From assembly GCF_016918855.1 (NCBI RefSeq), contig NZ_JADKYB010000004.1, forward strand, positions 248,001-312,000: a DNA stretch of 64,000 nucleotides, written 5' to 3'. The notes under the pieces were generated by a model. It worked only from the letters and a program-made list of their open reading frames with translations. It was not told where the DNA came from and did no database searches. This document shows positions 8,119 to 17,785 of the stretch, piece by piece. Numbering within the stretch: position 1 is the stretch's first letter; every line of letters starts with the position of its first letter. A program made the position numbers and the translations under genes. Source of the stretch: Actinacidiphila acididurans (GTDB lineage Bacteria; Actinomycetota; Actinomycetes; Streptomycetales; Streptomycetaceae).

Positions 8119-8601
8119 ATGGCCACTGAAGTCTCCACCGAGGACGCTGTCGAGCTGACCGGCTCCAGCTCCGCCTACGGCCCGGACAACCCGGCCCCGG
8201 TCATCGAGCCGCCCCGGGCCCGCACCCAGCGCTCCCCGCGCGCGACGCGCACCAACTTCGAGCTGTACGGCTGGCTGTTCATGCGGCTGTCCGGCGTCGT
8301 GCTGGTGGTCCTGGTCATCGGCCACCTGCTGATCCAGCTCGTGCTGGACGGCGGGGTCACCAAGGTCGGCTTCGCGTTCGTCGCGGGCCGCTGGGCCTCC
8401 CCGTTCTGGCAGGGCTGGGACCTGGTCATGCTGTGGCTGGCGATGCTGCACGGCGGCAACGGCCTGCGGACGGTCATCAATGACTACGCCGAGCAGCCGA
8501 ACACCCGCTTCTGGCTCAAGACGCTGCTGTTCACAGCGGTGGCCTTCACCATCGTGCTCGGCTCGCTGGTGATCTTCACCTTCGACCCGAACATCCGCTA
8601 A
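8119..8601 (+). CDS. sdhD: Succinate dehydrogenase hydrophobic membrane anchor subunit
   Basis: 160 residues. An N-terminal soluble extension of about 45 residues precedes three membrane helices. The segment MLHGGNGLRTVINDY mirrors SdhC and places the second His near the heme/quinone site. It is translated from the sdhC transcript (7-bp gap) and followed by sdhA after 60 bp. With SdhC it forms the membrane part of complex II. Confidence 0.95.
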   Translation: MATEVSTEDAVELTGSSSAYGPDNPAPVIEPPRARTQRSPRATRTNFELYGWLFMRLSGVVLVVLVIGHLLIQLVLDGGVTKVGFAFVAGRWASPFWQGWDLVMLWLAMLHGGNGLRTVINDYAEQPNTRFWLKTLLFTAVAFTIVLGSLVIFTFDPNIR

Positions 8602-8661
8602 TAGCCGCCACAGCCGCGTGAGCCTCGCGCCGCGCCAGGGCTGGACAGGGAAGCGACCCCC

Positions 8662-10416
8662 ATGCAGATCCACAAGTACGACACCGTCATCGTCGGCGCG
8701 GGCGGGGCGGGCATGCGCGCGGCCATCGAGGCCACCAAGCGCAGCCGCACCGCCGTGCTGACCAAGCTGTACCCCACCCGCTCCCACACCGGCGCCGCCC
8801 AGGGCGGCATGGCGGCGGCCCTCGCCAACGTCGAGGAGGACAACTGGGAGTGGCACACCTTCGACACGATCAAGGGCGGTGACTACCTGGTCGACCAGGA
8901 CGCCGCCGAGATCCTGGCGAAGGAGGCCATCGACGCGGTCCTGGACCTGGAGAAGATGGGCCTGCCGTTCAACCGGACGCCCGAGGGCCGGATCGACCAG
9001 CGGCGCTTCGGCGGCCACACCCGCAACCACGGCGAGGCCGCGGTCCGCCGGGCCTGCTACGCCGCCGACCGCACCGGCCACATGATCCTCCAGACGCTGT
9101 ACCAGAACTGCGTCAAGGAGGGCGTGGAGTTCTTCAACGAGTTCTACGTCCTGGACCAGCTCCTCGTCGAGGTCGACGGCGTCAAGCGGTCCGCGGGCGT
9201 GGTGGCGTACGAACTGGCCACCGGCGAGCTGCACGTCTTCCAGGCCAAGGCGGTCATCTACGCCTCCGGCGGCACCGGCAAGTTCTTCAAGGTGACCTCC
9301 AACGCGCACACCCTGACCGGCGACGGCCAGGCCGCGGTCTACCGGCGCGGGCTGCCGCTGGAGGACATGGAGTTCTTCCAGTTCCACCCGACGGGCATCT
9401 GGCGGATGGGCATCCTGCTCACCGAGGGCGCCCGCGGTGAGGGCGGCATCCTGCGCAACAAGGACGGCGAGCGCTTCATGGAGAAGTACGCGCCCGTCAT
9501 GAAGGACCTGGCCTCCCGCGACGTGGTCTCCCGCGCGATCTACACCGAGATCCGCGAGGGCCGCGGCTGCGGCCCGGACGGCGACCACGTCTACCTGGAC
9601 CTGACCCACCTGCCGCCGGAGCAGCTCGACGCGAAGCTGCCGGACATCACCGAGTTCGCCCGCACGTACCTGGGCATCGAGCCGTACACCGACCCGATCC
9701 CGATCCAGCCCACCGCGCACTACGCCATGGGCGGCATCCCCACCAACGTGCAGGGCGAGGTGCTGTCCGACAACATCACGGTCGTGCCGGGCCTGTACGC
9801 GGCCGGCGAGGTGGCCTGCGTGTCCGTGCACGGCGCCAACCGGCTGGGCACGAACTCGCTGCTGGACATCAACGTCTTCGGCCGCCGGGCCGGCATCGCC
9901 GCCGCCGAGTACGCGCACTCGCACGACTTCGTGGAGCTGCCGGAGGACCCGGCCGCCCTCGTCACCGATCTGGTGGCACGGCTGCGGGAGTCCGACGGCA
10001 CCGAGCGGGTCGCCGACATCCGCAGCGAGCTGCAGGAGACGATGGACGCCAACGTGATGGTGTTCCGTACCGAGCAGACCATCAAGACCGCGGTGGAGAA
10101 GATCGGCGAACTGCGCGAGCGCTACCGCAACGTCGCGATCCAGGACAAGGGCAAGCGGTTCAACACCGACCTGCTCGAGGCCGTCGAGCTGGGCAACCTG
10201 CTCGACCTGGCCGAGGTCATGGCGGTCTCCGCACTGGCCCGCAAGGAGTCCCGCGGCGGCCACTACCGCGAGGACTACCCGAACCGCGACGACGTGAACT
10301 TCATGCGGCACACGATGGCCTACCGCGAGACCGACTCGACGGGTGTGGAGTCGATCCGCCTGGACTACAAGCCGGTCGTGCAGACCCGCTACCAGCCGAT
10401 GGAGCGTAAGTACTGA
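8662..10416 (+). CDS. sdhA: Succinate dehydrogenase flavoprotein subunit
   Basis: 584 residues, full length. FAD-binding start [16 protein letters not shown] (residues 10-25), then the covalent-FAD His region [13 protein letters not shown], the substrate-site segments QFHPTGI and [16 protein letters not shown], and the C-terminal [14 protein letters not shown]. It oxidises succinate to fumarate in the TCA cycle and passes electrons through bound FAD to SdhB. Its stop overlaps the sdhB start by one base (TGATG), implying coupled translation. A long open frame on the other strand is a GC-bias shadow. Confidence 0.97.
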   Translation: MQIHKYDTVIVGAGGAGMRAAIEATKRSRTAVLTKLYPTRSHTGAAQGGMAAALANVEEDNWEWHTFDTIKGGDYLVDQDAAEILAKEAIDAVLDLEKMGLPFNRTPEGRIDQRRFGGHTRNHGEAAVRRACYAADRTGHMILQTLYQNCVKEGVEFFNEFYVLDQLLVEVDGVKRSAGVVAYELATGELHVFQAKAVIYASGGTGKFFKVTSNAHTLTGDGQAAVYRRGLPLEDMEFFQFHPTGIWRMGILLTEGARGEGGILRNKDGERFMEKYAPVMKDLASRDVVSRAIYTEIREGRGCGPDGDHVYLDLTHLPPEQLDAKLPDITEFARTYLGIEPYTDPIPIQPTAHYAMGGIPTNVQGEVLSDNITVVPGLYAAGEVACVSVHGANRLGTNSLLDINVFGRRAGIAAAEYAHSHDFVELPEDPAALVTDLVARLRESDGTERVADIRSELQETMDANVMVFRTEQTIKTAVEKIGELRERYRNVAIQDKGKRFNTDLLEAVELGNLLDLAEVMAVSALARKESRGGHYREDYPNRDDVNFMRHTMAYRETDSTGVESIRLDYKPVVQTRYQPMERKY

Positions 10417-11189
10417 TGAGCACCCAGACGCTCGACAACCACTCCGCCGCGCTGGACGCGGCCGAGAGCGCCGCCTCCCACCTGATCACGATCGTGCTGC
10501 GGGTCCGCCGGTTCAACCCGGAGGTCGCGGCCGAGGCGCAGTGGGTGGACTACCAGATCCCGATCGACCCCAAGGAGCGGGTGCTCGACGCCCTCCACAA
10601 GGTCAAGTGGGAGATCGACGGTTCGCTGACCTTCCGCCGCTCGTGCGCGCACGGCGTGTGCGGGTCGGACGCGATGCGGATCAACGGGCGCAACCGGCTG
10701 GCCTGCAAGACGCTGATCAAGGACATCAACCCGGAGAAGCCGATCACGATCGAGCCCATCAAGGGCCTGACCGTGCTGAAGGACCTCGTGGTCGACATGG
10801 ACCCGTTCTTCCAGGCCTACCGCGACGTGATGCCCTTCCTGATCACCAAGGGCAACGAGCCCACCCGGGAGCGGCTGCAGTCCGCCGCCGACCGGGAGCG
10901 CTTCGACGACACCACCAAGTGCATCCTGTGCGCGGCCTGCACCTCCTCCTGCCCGGTGTTCTGGAACGACGGCCAGTACTTCGGCCCGGCCGCGATCGTC
11001 AACGCGCACCGCTTCATCTTCGACTCGCGCGACGAGGGCGGTGAGCAGCGCCTGGAGATCCTGAACGACAAGGACGGCGTCTGGCGCTGCCGCACCACCT
11101 TCAACTGCACGGACGCGTGCCCGCGCGGCATCGAGGTCACCAAGGCGATCCAGGAAGTGAAGCGCGCGCTGATCACCCGCCGTATTTGA
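10416..11189 (+). CDS. sdhB: Succinate dehydrogenase iron-sulphur subunit
   Basis: 257 residues. N-terminal 2Fe-2S domain with SCAHGVCGSDAM and a later Cys (RLAC); C-terminal domain with CILCAACTSSCP and CTDACPRGI, the ligands of the 4Fe-4S and 3Fe-4S clusters. It carries electrons from SdhA to the SdhC/SdhD quinone site. Last gene of the operon. Twenty-four bases after its stop begins a 66-bp element that recurs after mdh, followed by a terminator hairpin. Confidence 0.96.
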   Translation: MSTQTLDNHSAALDAAESAASHLITIVLRVRRFNPEVAAEAQWVDYQIPIDPKERVLDALHKVKWEIDGSLTFRRSCAHGVCGSDAMRINGRNRLACKTLIKDINPEKPITIEPIKGLTVLKDLVVDMDPFFQAYRDVMPFLITKGNEPTRERLQSAADRERFDDTTKCILCAACTSSCPVFWNDGQYFGPAAIVNAHRFIFDSRDEGGEQRLEILNDKDGVWRCRTTFNCTDACPRGIEVTKAIQEVKRALITRRI

Positions 11190-11213
11190 TCCTGTCCGCC
11201 TCTTTTCGCGGCC

Positions 11214-11279
11214 CTCGCACCGCTCGGCCCTGGCGGGCCTCCCGGGCTTCGGACCGCTGCGCCGGACTCCGTCCGGCGG
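11214..11279 (+). repeat. 66-bp 3'-end element, copy after sdhB
   Basis: Matches the complement of 34413-34478 at 59 of 66 positions by my alignment: the first 28 and last 21 bases are identical. It contains two potential hairpins, GGCCC-TGGC-GGGCC and GCCGGAC-TCC-GTCCGGC. Both copies are in the sense direction, 24 nt (sdhB) and 17 nt (mdh) after the stop codon. Confidence 0.85.
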
Positions 11280-11313
11280 AGAGGGTTGCGCAAGGCCGCA
11301 GTCCTCTCCCCGT

Positions 11314-11347
11314 GGGTCCCGTTCCGCTGTCACGGCGGACGGGACCC
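11314..11347 (+). terminator. Terminator hairpin after sdhCDAB
   Basis: GGGTCCCGT-T-CCG (11314-11326) pairs with CGG-ACGGGACCC (11336-11347), with one bulged T. GTTTTCCC follows within a few bases. It lies between sdhB and the convergent histidine kinase gene. Confidence 0.7.
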
Positions 11348-11393
11348 GCGGCGTTTTCCCGGGCGTCGGAGTCGTACCTTGAGGTCCGGACAC

Positions 11394-13082
11394 TCATCCA
11401 AGAAGAGGCTCAACGGGTGACCCCACCGCCGCCAGCGGCAGCCGAACCGTCACCGTAAGCCCCTCCCCCGGCGCCGTGTCCAGGCTCACCGTCCCCCGGT
11501 GGGCCTGGACGAGCGCCTGGACGATGGACATACCCAGGCCCGCCCCTCCCGTGTCGTGGGCGCGTTGCGGGTCGGCCCGGAAGAAGCGGTCGAAGACGCG
11601 CGCCGCGTCGTGGGGGTGAAGCCCGGGGCCCGAGTCCGCGATGCGCAGGAGCATGTGGTCGGGCCCGGCGGTGACGGAGACGGTGAGGGGGGATGCCTCG
11701 GGCGTGTGGACGCGGACGTTGCCGAGGAGGTTGCCCACGACTTGGCGCAGGCCGGCCTCGTCGCCGAGGACGCAGGGGGGCGTGGATCCGTCGGGCGCAG
11801 GAATCAGCAAAGTCATGGGGCGTTCCGGCTGCTGCGCGGCGAGATCCTGCGCGGCCTCGCGGACCAGGCAGCACAGGTCGACCGGCTGGAAGCCGAGCGC
11901 CGGGCGGTCCTCGAGGCGGGCGAGGGCGAGGAGTTCGTCGACGAGGCGGCTCATCCGCAGGGCCTCGGCGGAGACGCGGCCGAGGGCCCGTTCCTTCTCG
12001 TCGCGGTCGAGCATGCCCTTCTCGTAGAGCTGGAGGTAGCCGCGGACGGAGGCGAGCGGGGTGCGCAGTTCGTGGGAGGCGTCGGCGAGGAACTGCCGCA
12101 GTTGGGTGGTGGCGCGTTCGCTCTCGGTGAGGGCGGTCTCGATCTGCTGGAGCATCGCGTTGAGCGCCTCGCTGAGCTGGGCGACCTCCAGGGATCCGTC
12201 GCGGGTGGTGCGGATGCGGCGGGACAGGTCGCCCTGGGAGATCGCGGAGGCCGTCTCCACCATGTCCTCCAGCGGGCTCAGCCGGCGGCGGGCGGCGGTC
12301 AGCGATCCGGCGGCCAGCAGGGCGAGCAGCACCACGCCCGTGGCGCTCTCCCAGATCAGCAGCTTGCCGATGGCGTGCTTGACGCCGCTGAGCCGGATGC
12401 CCTTGACCAGGATCGTGCCGTCCGAGAGGCGGACCGCGGCCACCCGGTACTCCCGCGAGCCGCTGCTGACCGTGGCCGCCTTTCCGCTGCGGGCGAGGCC
12501 CGCCGGGTCCGGGAGGGCGGCGGCCACCCGCCGCTGCTCGGCGCTGACCTGCCGCGTACCGGCGACTGCCGGTGCCGAGCCGCTGCCCGGGCCGGCGGCC
12601 GTGCTCGTACCGCCGTGCGCCCCGGCTGACCGCGCGGCCGGGCCCGAGCCGATCGAGCCGCCCGGACCGACCGGCCCGTTCTGGCAGAAGGCCGCAGGTT
12701 TGCCCTCCTTGTCCAGGACGATGAACAGGTCCTGCTGGAAGGCCTCGGAGATCGCCGAGCTGCCGTGCCCGGATTCCAGCAGGTCGGCGAGCGTGCACAG
12801 CTGCCGCATGCTGCTGGTGGCGAGGGTGATCTGCCGCAGCGAGTCCTGGGAGCCCTTGAGCGAGTCGTCGATCTGGCCGATGAGCACCATGTACGTGGCC
12901 CAGATGCTCGCGGCGGCGGCCAGCAGCAGGCCGACGGCGAGGAAGGTCACGTTGGCGATGGTGAACCGGCCGCGCAGCGACTTCGGCTTGGGCCACCACC
13001 CGCACTTGTCGGTCCCGGGCGGGCTCGGCCGACCGTCACGGGAACGGATCGGCGGACGACTCGGGCTCAGGAGATATCTCAC
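11394..13082 (-). CDS. Two-component sensor histidine kinase
   Basis: 562 residues from GTG 13082, which overlaps the response-regulator stop (GTGA), so translation is coupled. Order: transmembrane helix 41-68, extracytoplasmic sensor domain about 70-240 with a Gly/Ser/Ala-rich insert, second helix 241-262, HAMP linker to about 320, dimerisation domain with phospho-acceptor His337 in SHELRTP, then the ATP-binding domain (NLLGN, DSGPGL, GGAGLGMSIV). OmpR-partner type. The signal is unknown. The neighbouring divergent MMPL transporter at 14054 is a plausible target, as is common for such pairs. Confidence 0.93.
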   Translation of the reverse strand: MRYLLSPSRPPIRSRDGRPSPPGTDKCGWWPKPKSLRGRFTIANVTFLAVGLLLAAAASIWATYMVLIGQIDDSLKGSQDSLRQITLATSSMRQLCTLADLLESGHGSSAISEAFQQDLFIVLDKEGKPAAFCQNGPVGPGGSIGSGPAARSAGAHGGTSTAAGPGSGSAPAVAGTRQVSAEQRRVAAALPDPAGLARSGKAATVSSGSREYRVAAVRLSDGTILVKGIRLSGVKHAIGKLLIWESATGVVLLALLAAGSLTAARRRLSPLEDMVETASAISQGDLSRRIRTTRDGSLEVAQLSEALNAMLQQIETALTESERATTQLRQFLADASHELRTPLASVRGYLQLYEKGMLDRDEKERALGRVSAEALRMSRLVDELLALARLEDRPALGFQPVDLCCLVREAAQDLAAQQPERPMTLLIPAPDGSTPPCVLGDEAGLRQVVGNLLGNVRVHTPEASPLTVSVTAGPDHMLLRIADSGPGLHPHDAARVFDRFFRADPQRAHDTGGAGLGMSIVQALVQAHRGTVSLDTAPGEGLTVTVRLPLAAVGSPVEPLLG

Positions 13083-13819
13083 GTGACGGCTCCGGGCCCG
13101 GGGTCCAGCGCGCGCAGGCCGTAGCCGACGCCGCGCCGGGTCTCTATGAGCGGCGGCCCGAGCCGGTCCAGCTTGCGCCGCAGGTAGGAGATGTACGTCT
13201 CGACGACCGTGGAGGACACCGCCGTGTCGTACCGCCACACGTGCTGGAGCAGCTGCTCCTTGGTGAGGATCCGCCCGGCGTGCCGCAGCAGGTGCCGGAG
13301 CAGGTTGTACTCGGTGGGGGTCAGCTCGACCGGCTGGCCGGCCCGGCGCACGCTGTACGTGGCCTCGTCCATCTCCAGGTCGCCGTGGCGCAGCACTCGT
13401 TCGCGGGGGCGGGCGCGGCGGCGGGTGCGGCGCAGCACCGCGTGCACCCGGGCCACCACCTCGTCCACGCCGAACGGCTTGGTGATGTAGTCGTCGCCGC
13501 CGAGCGCGAGGCCGGCCACCACGTCGCGGGGCGCGTCGCGCGCTGTGACGAAGATGACCGCCAGGTCGTCCTCCTCCTCGGCGTCGCCCCCGCCCTCCGC
13601 GGCGCGCTCCTCGCGCAGGGCACGGCACACCTCCCAGCCGGTGCCGTCGGGCAGCATCACGTCGAGCAGCACGAGGTCGGGCCGGTGCTCGCGGGCGGCG
13701 GCCAGGGCCTCCCGTGCCGTCGAGGCGCTGTGCACGGTGAAGCCGTTGTATTTCAGGGTGATCCGCAGGATGTCGGCGATCCCGGGTTCGTCCTCGACGA
13801 TGAGCACGGTCGCGTCCAT
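13079..13819 (-). CDS. OmpR-family response regulator
   Basis: 246 residues. Receiver domain 1-125 with acidic Asp10, phospho-acceptor Asp53 (LVLLDVMLP), the conserved Thr in FVTARD and Lys in DYITKPF; a short acidic insert (GGGDAEEEDD) lies in the receiver. The winged-helix DNA-binding domain is at about 140-240 (VELTPTEYNLLRHLL, ending TRRGVGYGL). The start (ATG 13819) is preceded by GGGGGGC; longer upstream reading is unlikely to be coding. It forms an operon with the kinase through a GTGA overlap and shares a 234-bp divergent promoter region with the MMPL transporter. Confidence 0.94.
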   Translation of the reverse strand: MDATVLIVEDEPGIADILRITLKYNGFTVHSASTAREALAAAREHRPDLVLLDVMLPDGTGWEVCRALREERAAEGGGDAEEEDDLAVIFVTARDAPRDVVAGLALGGDDYITKPFGVDEVVARVHAVLRRTRRRARPRERVLRHGDLEMDEATYSVRRAGQPVELTPTEYNLLRHLLRHAGRILTKEQLLQHVWRYDTAVSSTVVETYISYLRRKLDRLGPPLIETRRGVGYGLRALDPGPGAVT

Positions 13820-14053
13820 GCCCCCCAGTATCGGGGTCCGGCCAGTGTCCGGGTTCGGCCGGGCATCCGGGTCCGGCCGGGGTCCGGCGGGGGACCGGAT
13901 CCCGGAGCGGCCCCGGGGCGGAACTTTGGAGTTCCTTGAGAGATGCCGGATCCGTTTGGAGAGCGGTGCGGCGGCCACCGAGGCTGAAGGAGGAATCAGG
14001 TCGGGCGGCTTCGCGCGGACGCGAGCGACGAACAGACGATGGGGGATGTGATC

Positions 14054-16273
14054 GTGGCCTCACTGGCACGATGGTCTTTCCGGCACAAATGGCTGGTGAT
14101 CCTGGTATGGGTAGCGGTGCTCGTGGGCGTCGGCGGCGCGGGCAACCAGATCGGTGACGCGTACTCCAACGCGTTCTCGCTGAAGGGCACCGAGTCGACC
14201 ACGGTGCTCAACCTGATGGACAAGGCGATACCCGCCCGGTCCGGCGAGGCGGACACCGTGGTGTGGCACGTGGACTCCGGTTCCGTGCGGGACGCCTCGG
14301 TCCAGCAGCACATCACCCCGATGCTGGCGAAGATCGCGAAGCAGACCGACGTGGGCACGGTCGTCAGCCCGTACGACCCGGCGGGTGCCGCGCAGGTCAG
14401 CAAGGACGGGCGCACCGCCTACGCGACCGTGACGTACACCAAGCTCGGCAACGACCTGTCCAACAACCAGGCGCAGTTGCTGATCGACACCGCGCACAGC
14501 GCGCGGGCGCCCGGGCTGAAGGTGGAGGTCGGCGGCAACAAGCCGGCGCAGGCCGAGCAGCCGCTGCCGGCCGTGGCCGAGGTCGTGGGCATCGCCGCCG
14601 CGGGCGTGGTGCTGTTCCTGGCGCTGGGGTCGCTGTTCGGCATGCTGCTGCCGATCCTGACCGCGCTGTTCGGCGTGGGCATCGGCTCGTCCGCGATCAT
14701 CCTGCTCAGCCACGGGATGAATGTGGCGGACTTCTCACCGCAACTCGCCAGCCTGGTCGGTATCGGTGTCGGTATCGACTACGCGCTGTTCATCGTGACC
14801 CGGCACCGCAAGGGCATCCTGGCCGGGCGCAGTCCGGAGGATGCGGCGGTGGCCGCGCTCAACACCTCCGGGCGGGCGGTGCTGTTCGCCGGTGGCACGG
14901 TGTGCATCGCGCTGCTGGGCATGTTCACGCTGCGGCTGACCTTCCTCAACGGTGTCGCGGTGGCCGCGGCGCTCACCGTGATCGTCACGGTCGCCTCGGC
15001 CGTCACGCTGCTGCCGGCCATGCTGGGCGTGCTCGGGATGCGGGTGCTCAGCCGCCGCCAGCGCCGCAAGCTCGCCGCCGCGGGTGGGGCGCAGGAGACG
15101 AGCGGGAGCGGCCCCGCGGCCCGCTGGTCGTCCTTCGTGCAGCGGCACCCGCGCCCGCTGGCGGCGGTCGCGGTGGTGGTCATGGCGACGCTGGCCATTC
15201 CGGCGCTCTCGCTGCGGCTCGGTTCGTCCGACCAGGGCAACAACCCCACGACAACGACCACGCGCAAGGCGTACGACATGCTCGCCGACGGCTTCGGCCC
15301 CGGCTTCAACGGCCCGCTGACCATCCTGGCGCAGGCGCCGACCGCCGCCGACAAGGCGGCCGTGACCCGGCTGGTCGGCACGCTGCGGACCACGCCCGGG
15401 ATCGCGTTCGCGGCGCAGGTGCCGCTGAAGGACGCGGGCGACATCGCGTTCGTCAACGCGGTGCCGACCACCTCGCCGCAGGACAAGGCGACGTCGGACC
15501 TGATCGACCACCTGCGCCACGACGTGGTGCCGGCGGCCGAGAAGGGCACCACCATGCGGGCCTACGTCGGCGGCCAGACCGCGATCTTCAAGGACTTCGC
15601 CTCGGTGCTGTTCGGCAAACTGCCGCTGTTCATCGGGGTGATCATCGCGCTGGGCTTCGTGCTGCTGCTCTTCGCCTTCCGCAGCCTGGTGGTGCCCCTG
15701 ACGGCGGCGGTGATGAACCTGGTGGCCGCGGCGGCCTCGTTCGGCGTGCTGGTCGCGGTCTTCCAGTGGGGCTGGGGCGGTTCGCTGGCCGGGCGGGCCG
15801 GGCCGATCGACGCCTTCCTGCCGGTGATCATGCTGTCGCTGCTGTTCGGCCTGTCCATGGACTACCAGGTCTTCCTGGTCAGCCGGATGCACGAGGAGTG
15901 GGTGCACAGCAAGGACAACGCGCGGGCGGTACGGGTCGGCCTGGCCGAGACCAGCCGGGTGATCAACTCGGCGGCGGTCATCATGATCTGCGTGTTCTTC
16001 GCCTTCGTGCTCAGCGGGGAGCGGGTGCTGGCGATGTTCGGCATCGGCCTGGCGGGCGCGGTGGCGCTGGACGCCTTCATCCTGCGCACGGTGCTGGTGC
16101 CCTCGCTCATGCACCTGTTCGGCCCGGCCAACTGGTGGCTGCCGTCCTGGCTGGACAAGCGGCTGCCGCACCTGGCGGTCGAGCCGGCCGAGGAGGCGCT
16201 GCCCGCCGCCGCGGGTGCCAAGGGCACGGACGGCGACGGGGTGGGCCGCGAGCCCGCCTACACGCGGGACTGA
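14054..16273 (+). CDS. MMPL/RND family transporter
   Basis: About 739 residues with the MMPL duplicated layout: helix 1, a large extracytoplasmic loop, five or six helices; then a cytoplasmic linker (residues 325-375), helix, second loop and final helices. The Asp-containing segments GIGVGIDYALFIVTRHR and LFGLSMDYQVFLVSRMHE match the two proton-relay regions. Such pumps export lipids, siderophores or drugs using proton motive force. GTG 14054 is preferred because GGGGG at 14041-14045 sits 8 nt before it; ATG 14039 has no such site. It is divergent from the two-component system, which may control it. Confidence 0.92.
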   Translation: MASLARWSFRHKWLVILVWVAVLVGVGGAGNQIGDAYSNAFSLKGTESTTVLNLMDKAIPARSGEADTVVWHVDSGSVRDASVQQHITPMLAKIAKQTDVGTVVSPYDPAGAAQVSKDGRTAYATVTYTKLGNDLSNNQAQLLIDTAHSARAPGLKVEVGGNKPAQAEQPLPAVAEVVGIAAAGVVLFLALGSLFGMLLPILTALFGVGIGSSAIILLSHGMNVADFSPQLASLVGIGVGIDYALFIVTRHRKGILAGRSPEDAAVAALNTSGRAVLFAGGTVCIALLGMFTLRLTFLNGVAVAAALTVIVTVASAVTLLPAMLGVLGMRVLSRRQRRKLAAAGGAQETSGSGPAARWSSFVQRHPRPLAAVAVVVMATLAIPALSLRLGSSDQGNNPTTTTTRKAYDMLADGFGPGFNGPLTILAQAPTAADKAAVTRLVGTLRTTPGIAFAAQVPLKDAGDIAFVNAVPTTSPQDKATSDLIDHLRHDVVPAAEKGTTMRAYVGGQTAIFKDFASVLFGKLPLFIGVIIALGFVLLLFAFRSLVVPLTAAVMNLVAAAASFGVLVAVFQWGWGGSLAGRAGPIDAFLPVIMLSLLFGLSMDYQVFLVSRMHEEWVHSKDNARAVRVGLAETSRVINSAAVIMICVFFAFVLSGERVLAMFGIGLAGAVALDAFILRTVLVPSLMHLFGPANWWLPSWLDKRLPHLAVEPAEEALPAAAGAKGTDGDGVGREPAYTRD

Positions 16274-16297
16274 CGCTTCGTCGGTCCCACCGAGACC

Positions 16298-16330
16298 GGG
16301 CCCGGTTCCGACCCCCGCGGAACCGGGCCC
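16298..16330 (+). terminator. Terminator hairpin after the MMPL gene
   Basis: Perfect 12-bp stem: GGGCCCGGTTCC (16298-16309) pairs with 16319-16330, extended by one inner G-C pair. It lies 25 bp after the stop codon and just before the MITE. Confidence 0.75.
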
Positions 16331-16359
16331 TCCGCTGTTCTGGGGCGCACAGGAAAGCC

Positions 16360-16623
16360 CTAGGGTCGTGTCTGACAAATAGCGCCGTCCGCCCGCCAGG
16401 GCGGGGCCCGCGGCGTCCGGTGCTCCCCCAGGCTTCGCCCGGGGGTGCCCCCAGATCGCAAGGCGGAGGGTGGGGGCACCGCCCGGGCCGCCAGGCCCAG
16501 GGGGAGAGAGCGCAGCGGGCTGCGCCGACGACCGACAACGCAGCGAGCGTGCGTGCGGGGCGTCGCGGGATGGGGGCACCCCCAGCGGTAGCTGGGGGAG
16601 GGATTTGTCAGACACGGCCCTAG
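16360..16623. mobile_element. 264-bp MITE-like element with 21-bp terminal inverted repeats
   Basis: Left end 16360-16380 begins CTAGGGTCGTGTCTGACAAA; the right end 16603-16623 is its reverse complement with one mismatch. Both ends carry the palindrome CTAG, consistent with a 4-bp YTAR target duplication of the IS5 type. The inside holds no transposase, only GC-rich hairpins (for example CCCCCAG-CGGTAG-CTGGGGG near 16580-16600). It is therefore a non-autonomous element that would need a transposase supplied elsewhere. It fills most of the 391-bp gap between the MMPL and TetR genes and ends 41 bp before the TetR start, so it may influence that promoter. Confidence 0.85.
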
Positions 16624-16664
16624 GCTCGGCGCGTGGGGGATGTGACGGAGGAGAGGGGCACGGC

Positions 16665-17492
16665 GTGGCCGTACCGGAGCCGGAGCAGACCGGGCCGCAG
16701 GGCGACGGCGTACGGGAGGCCGTACCGGAGCCCGGGAGCCGGTCCGAGGACGGCGCCGGGGCCGGTGAGCTGCCCGGGGGGCGGGCGCGGCCCAAGACCG
16801 GCAAGAGCGAGCAGACGCGGGCGCTGATCCTGGACACGGCGATGCGGCTGTTCCAGGAGCGCGGGTACGACCGGACGACCATGCGGGCCATCGCGCAGGA
16901 GGCCGGGGTCTCGGTCGGGATCGCCTACTACTACTTCGAGTCCAAGGACGTGCTGATCCAGGGCTTCTACGACCGGATCACCCGGGAGCACGCCCGGGAC
17001 GCGGCCGAACGGATGGAGGGGGTACGGGACTTCGCCGCCCGGCTGGAGATCGCGCTGGCCTCGTGGCTGGACTGCGCCGGCCGGTACCACGCCTTCGGCA
17101 CGCAGTTCTTCCGTACGGCGGCCGACCCGGACAGCCCGGTCAGCCCGTTCTCCGAGCAGTCCCGGCCGGCCCGGGCCACCGCGGTCGCCCTGTTCGCGGA
17201 CGTCCTCGCCGGATCGGACCTGGCCCGCAAGCTCGACCCCGAACTGGCCGCCCAGCTCCCCGAACTCCTGTGGCTCCTCCTGATGGCGGTCGTCCTCCAC
17301 TGGGTCCTCGACCGCACCCCGGACACCACCCGCACCCGCGAACTGGTCCGCCGCTCCACCCCATTGGCCGCCCGCCTGATCTCCATGTCCCGCTACCGCC
17401 TCCTGCGCCCCCTGGTCCACGACGTGACCACCCTGTGCCGCGATTTCCTCCTCCCAGCCGCCGCCACCCGCACAGCCACTCGGGGGGCCTGA
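16665..17492 (+). CDS. TetR family transcriptional regulator
   Basis: 275 residues from GTG 16665, chosen because GGAGGAGAGG lies about 8 nt upstream; longer frames would run through the MITE. Residues 1-48 are an unusual Pro/Glu/Gly-rich extension; the DNA-binding domain is at 51-98 (RLFQERGYDRTTMRAIAQ, then VGIAYYYFESKDVL). A C-terminal ligand domain follows. Target unknown; the MMPL transporter lies upstream on the same strand, beyond the terminator and MITE. Confidence 0.88.
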   Translation: MAVPEPEQTGPQGDGVREAVPEPGSRSEDGAGAGELPGGRARPKTGKSEQTRALILDTAMRLFQERGYDRTTMRAIAQEAGVSVGIAYYYFESKDVLIQGFYDRITREHARDAAERMEGVRDFAARLEIALASWLDCAGRYHAFGTQFFRTAADPDSPVSPFSEQSRPARATAVALFADVLAGSDLARKLDPELAAQLPELLWLLLMAVVLHWVLDRTPDTTRTRELVRRSTPLAARLISMSRYRLLRPLVHDVTTLCRDFLLPAAATRTATRGA

Positions 17493-17634
17493 GCGGTACG
17501 CGCCCCTGGCGCCGAACCGGGCGGCGTACGGGGGTCGGCCACGGATCCGCCGGCGGTGCGCCGGGGGTATGGGAGGGGCGTGCGGGGGGCGGGTGGGCGT
17601 CTCGGGTGGCGCATTAATGCATGGGCGCGCCGGG

Positions 17635-17673
17635 CAACGTGCACCCATTGCTGCCAACGTTCACCCAAATGCC
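17635..17673. repeat. 20-bp tandem direct repeat
   Basis: CAACGTGCACCCATT (from 17635) and CAACGTTCACCCAAA (from 17655) start exactly 20 bp apart and match at 12 of the first 13 positions. Just upstream is the palindrome GCATTAATGC (17611-17620), AT-rich for this region. They lie 110-150 bp before the DUF2637-like gene in a 293-bp gap without a gene, and could be an operator. Confidence 0.5.
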
Positions 17674-17785
17674 GCGTCGCGGGGAATATGGGGTGTCGTT
17701 GGAGAGGGTGTGACCAATGGTGAACGCCGCACTCCTCGCTCCGGCCCCGCGGACGCCCGGCCGCGGCAGGTGAGGTGGTCGCGGC

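Noticed and set aside
8029-10311. 760-codon open frame on the minus strand opposite sdhC-sdhA
   Set aside because: Composition is His/Val/Asp-rich nonsense typical of the antisense frame of GC-biased genes; sdhA on the other strand is certain.
14263-16623. 786-codon frame overlapping the MMPL gene
   Set aside because: Arg/Gly/Ala-rich alternate frame of the transporter.
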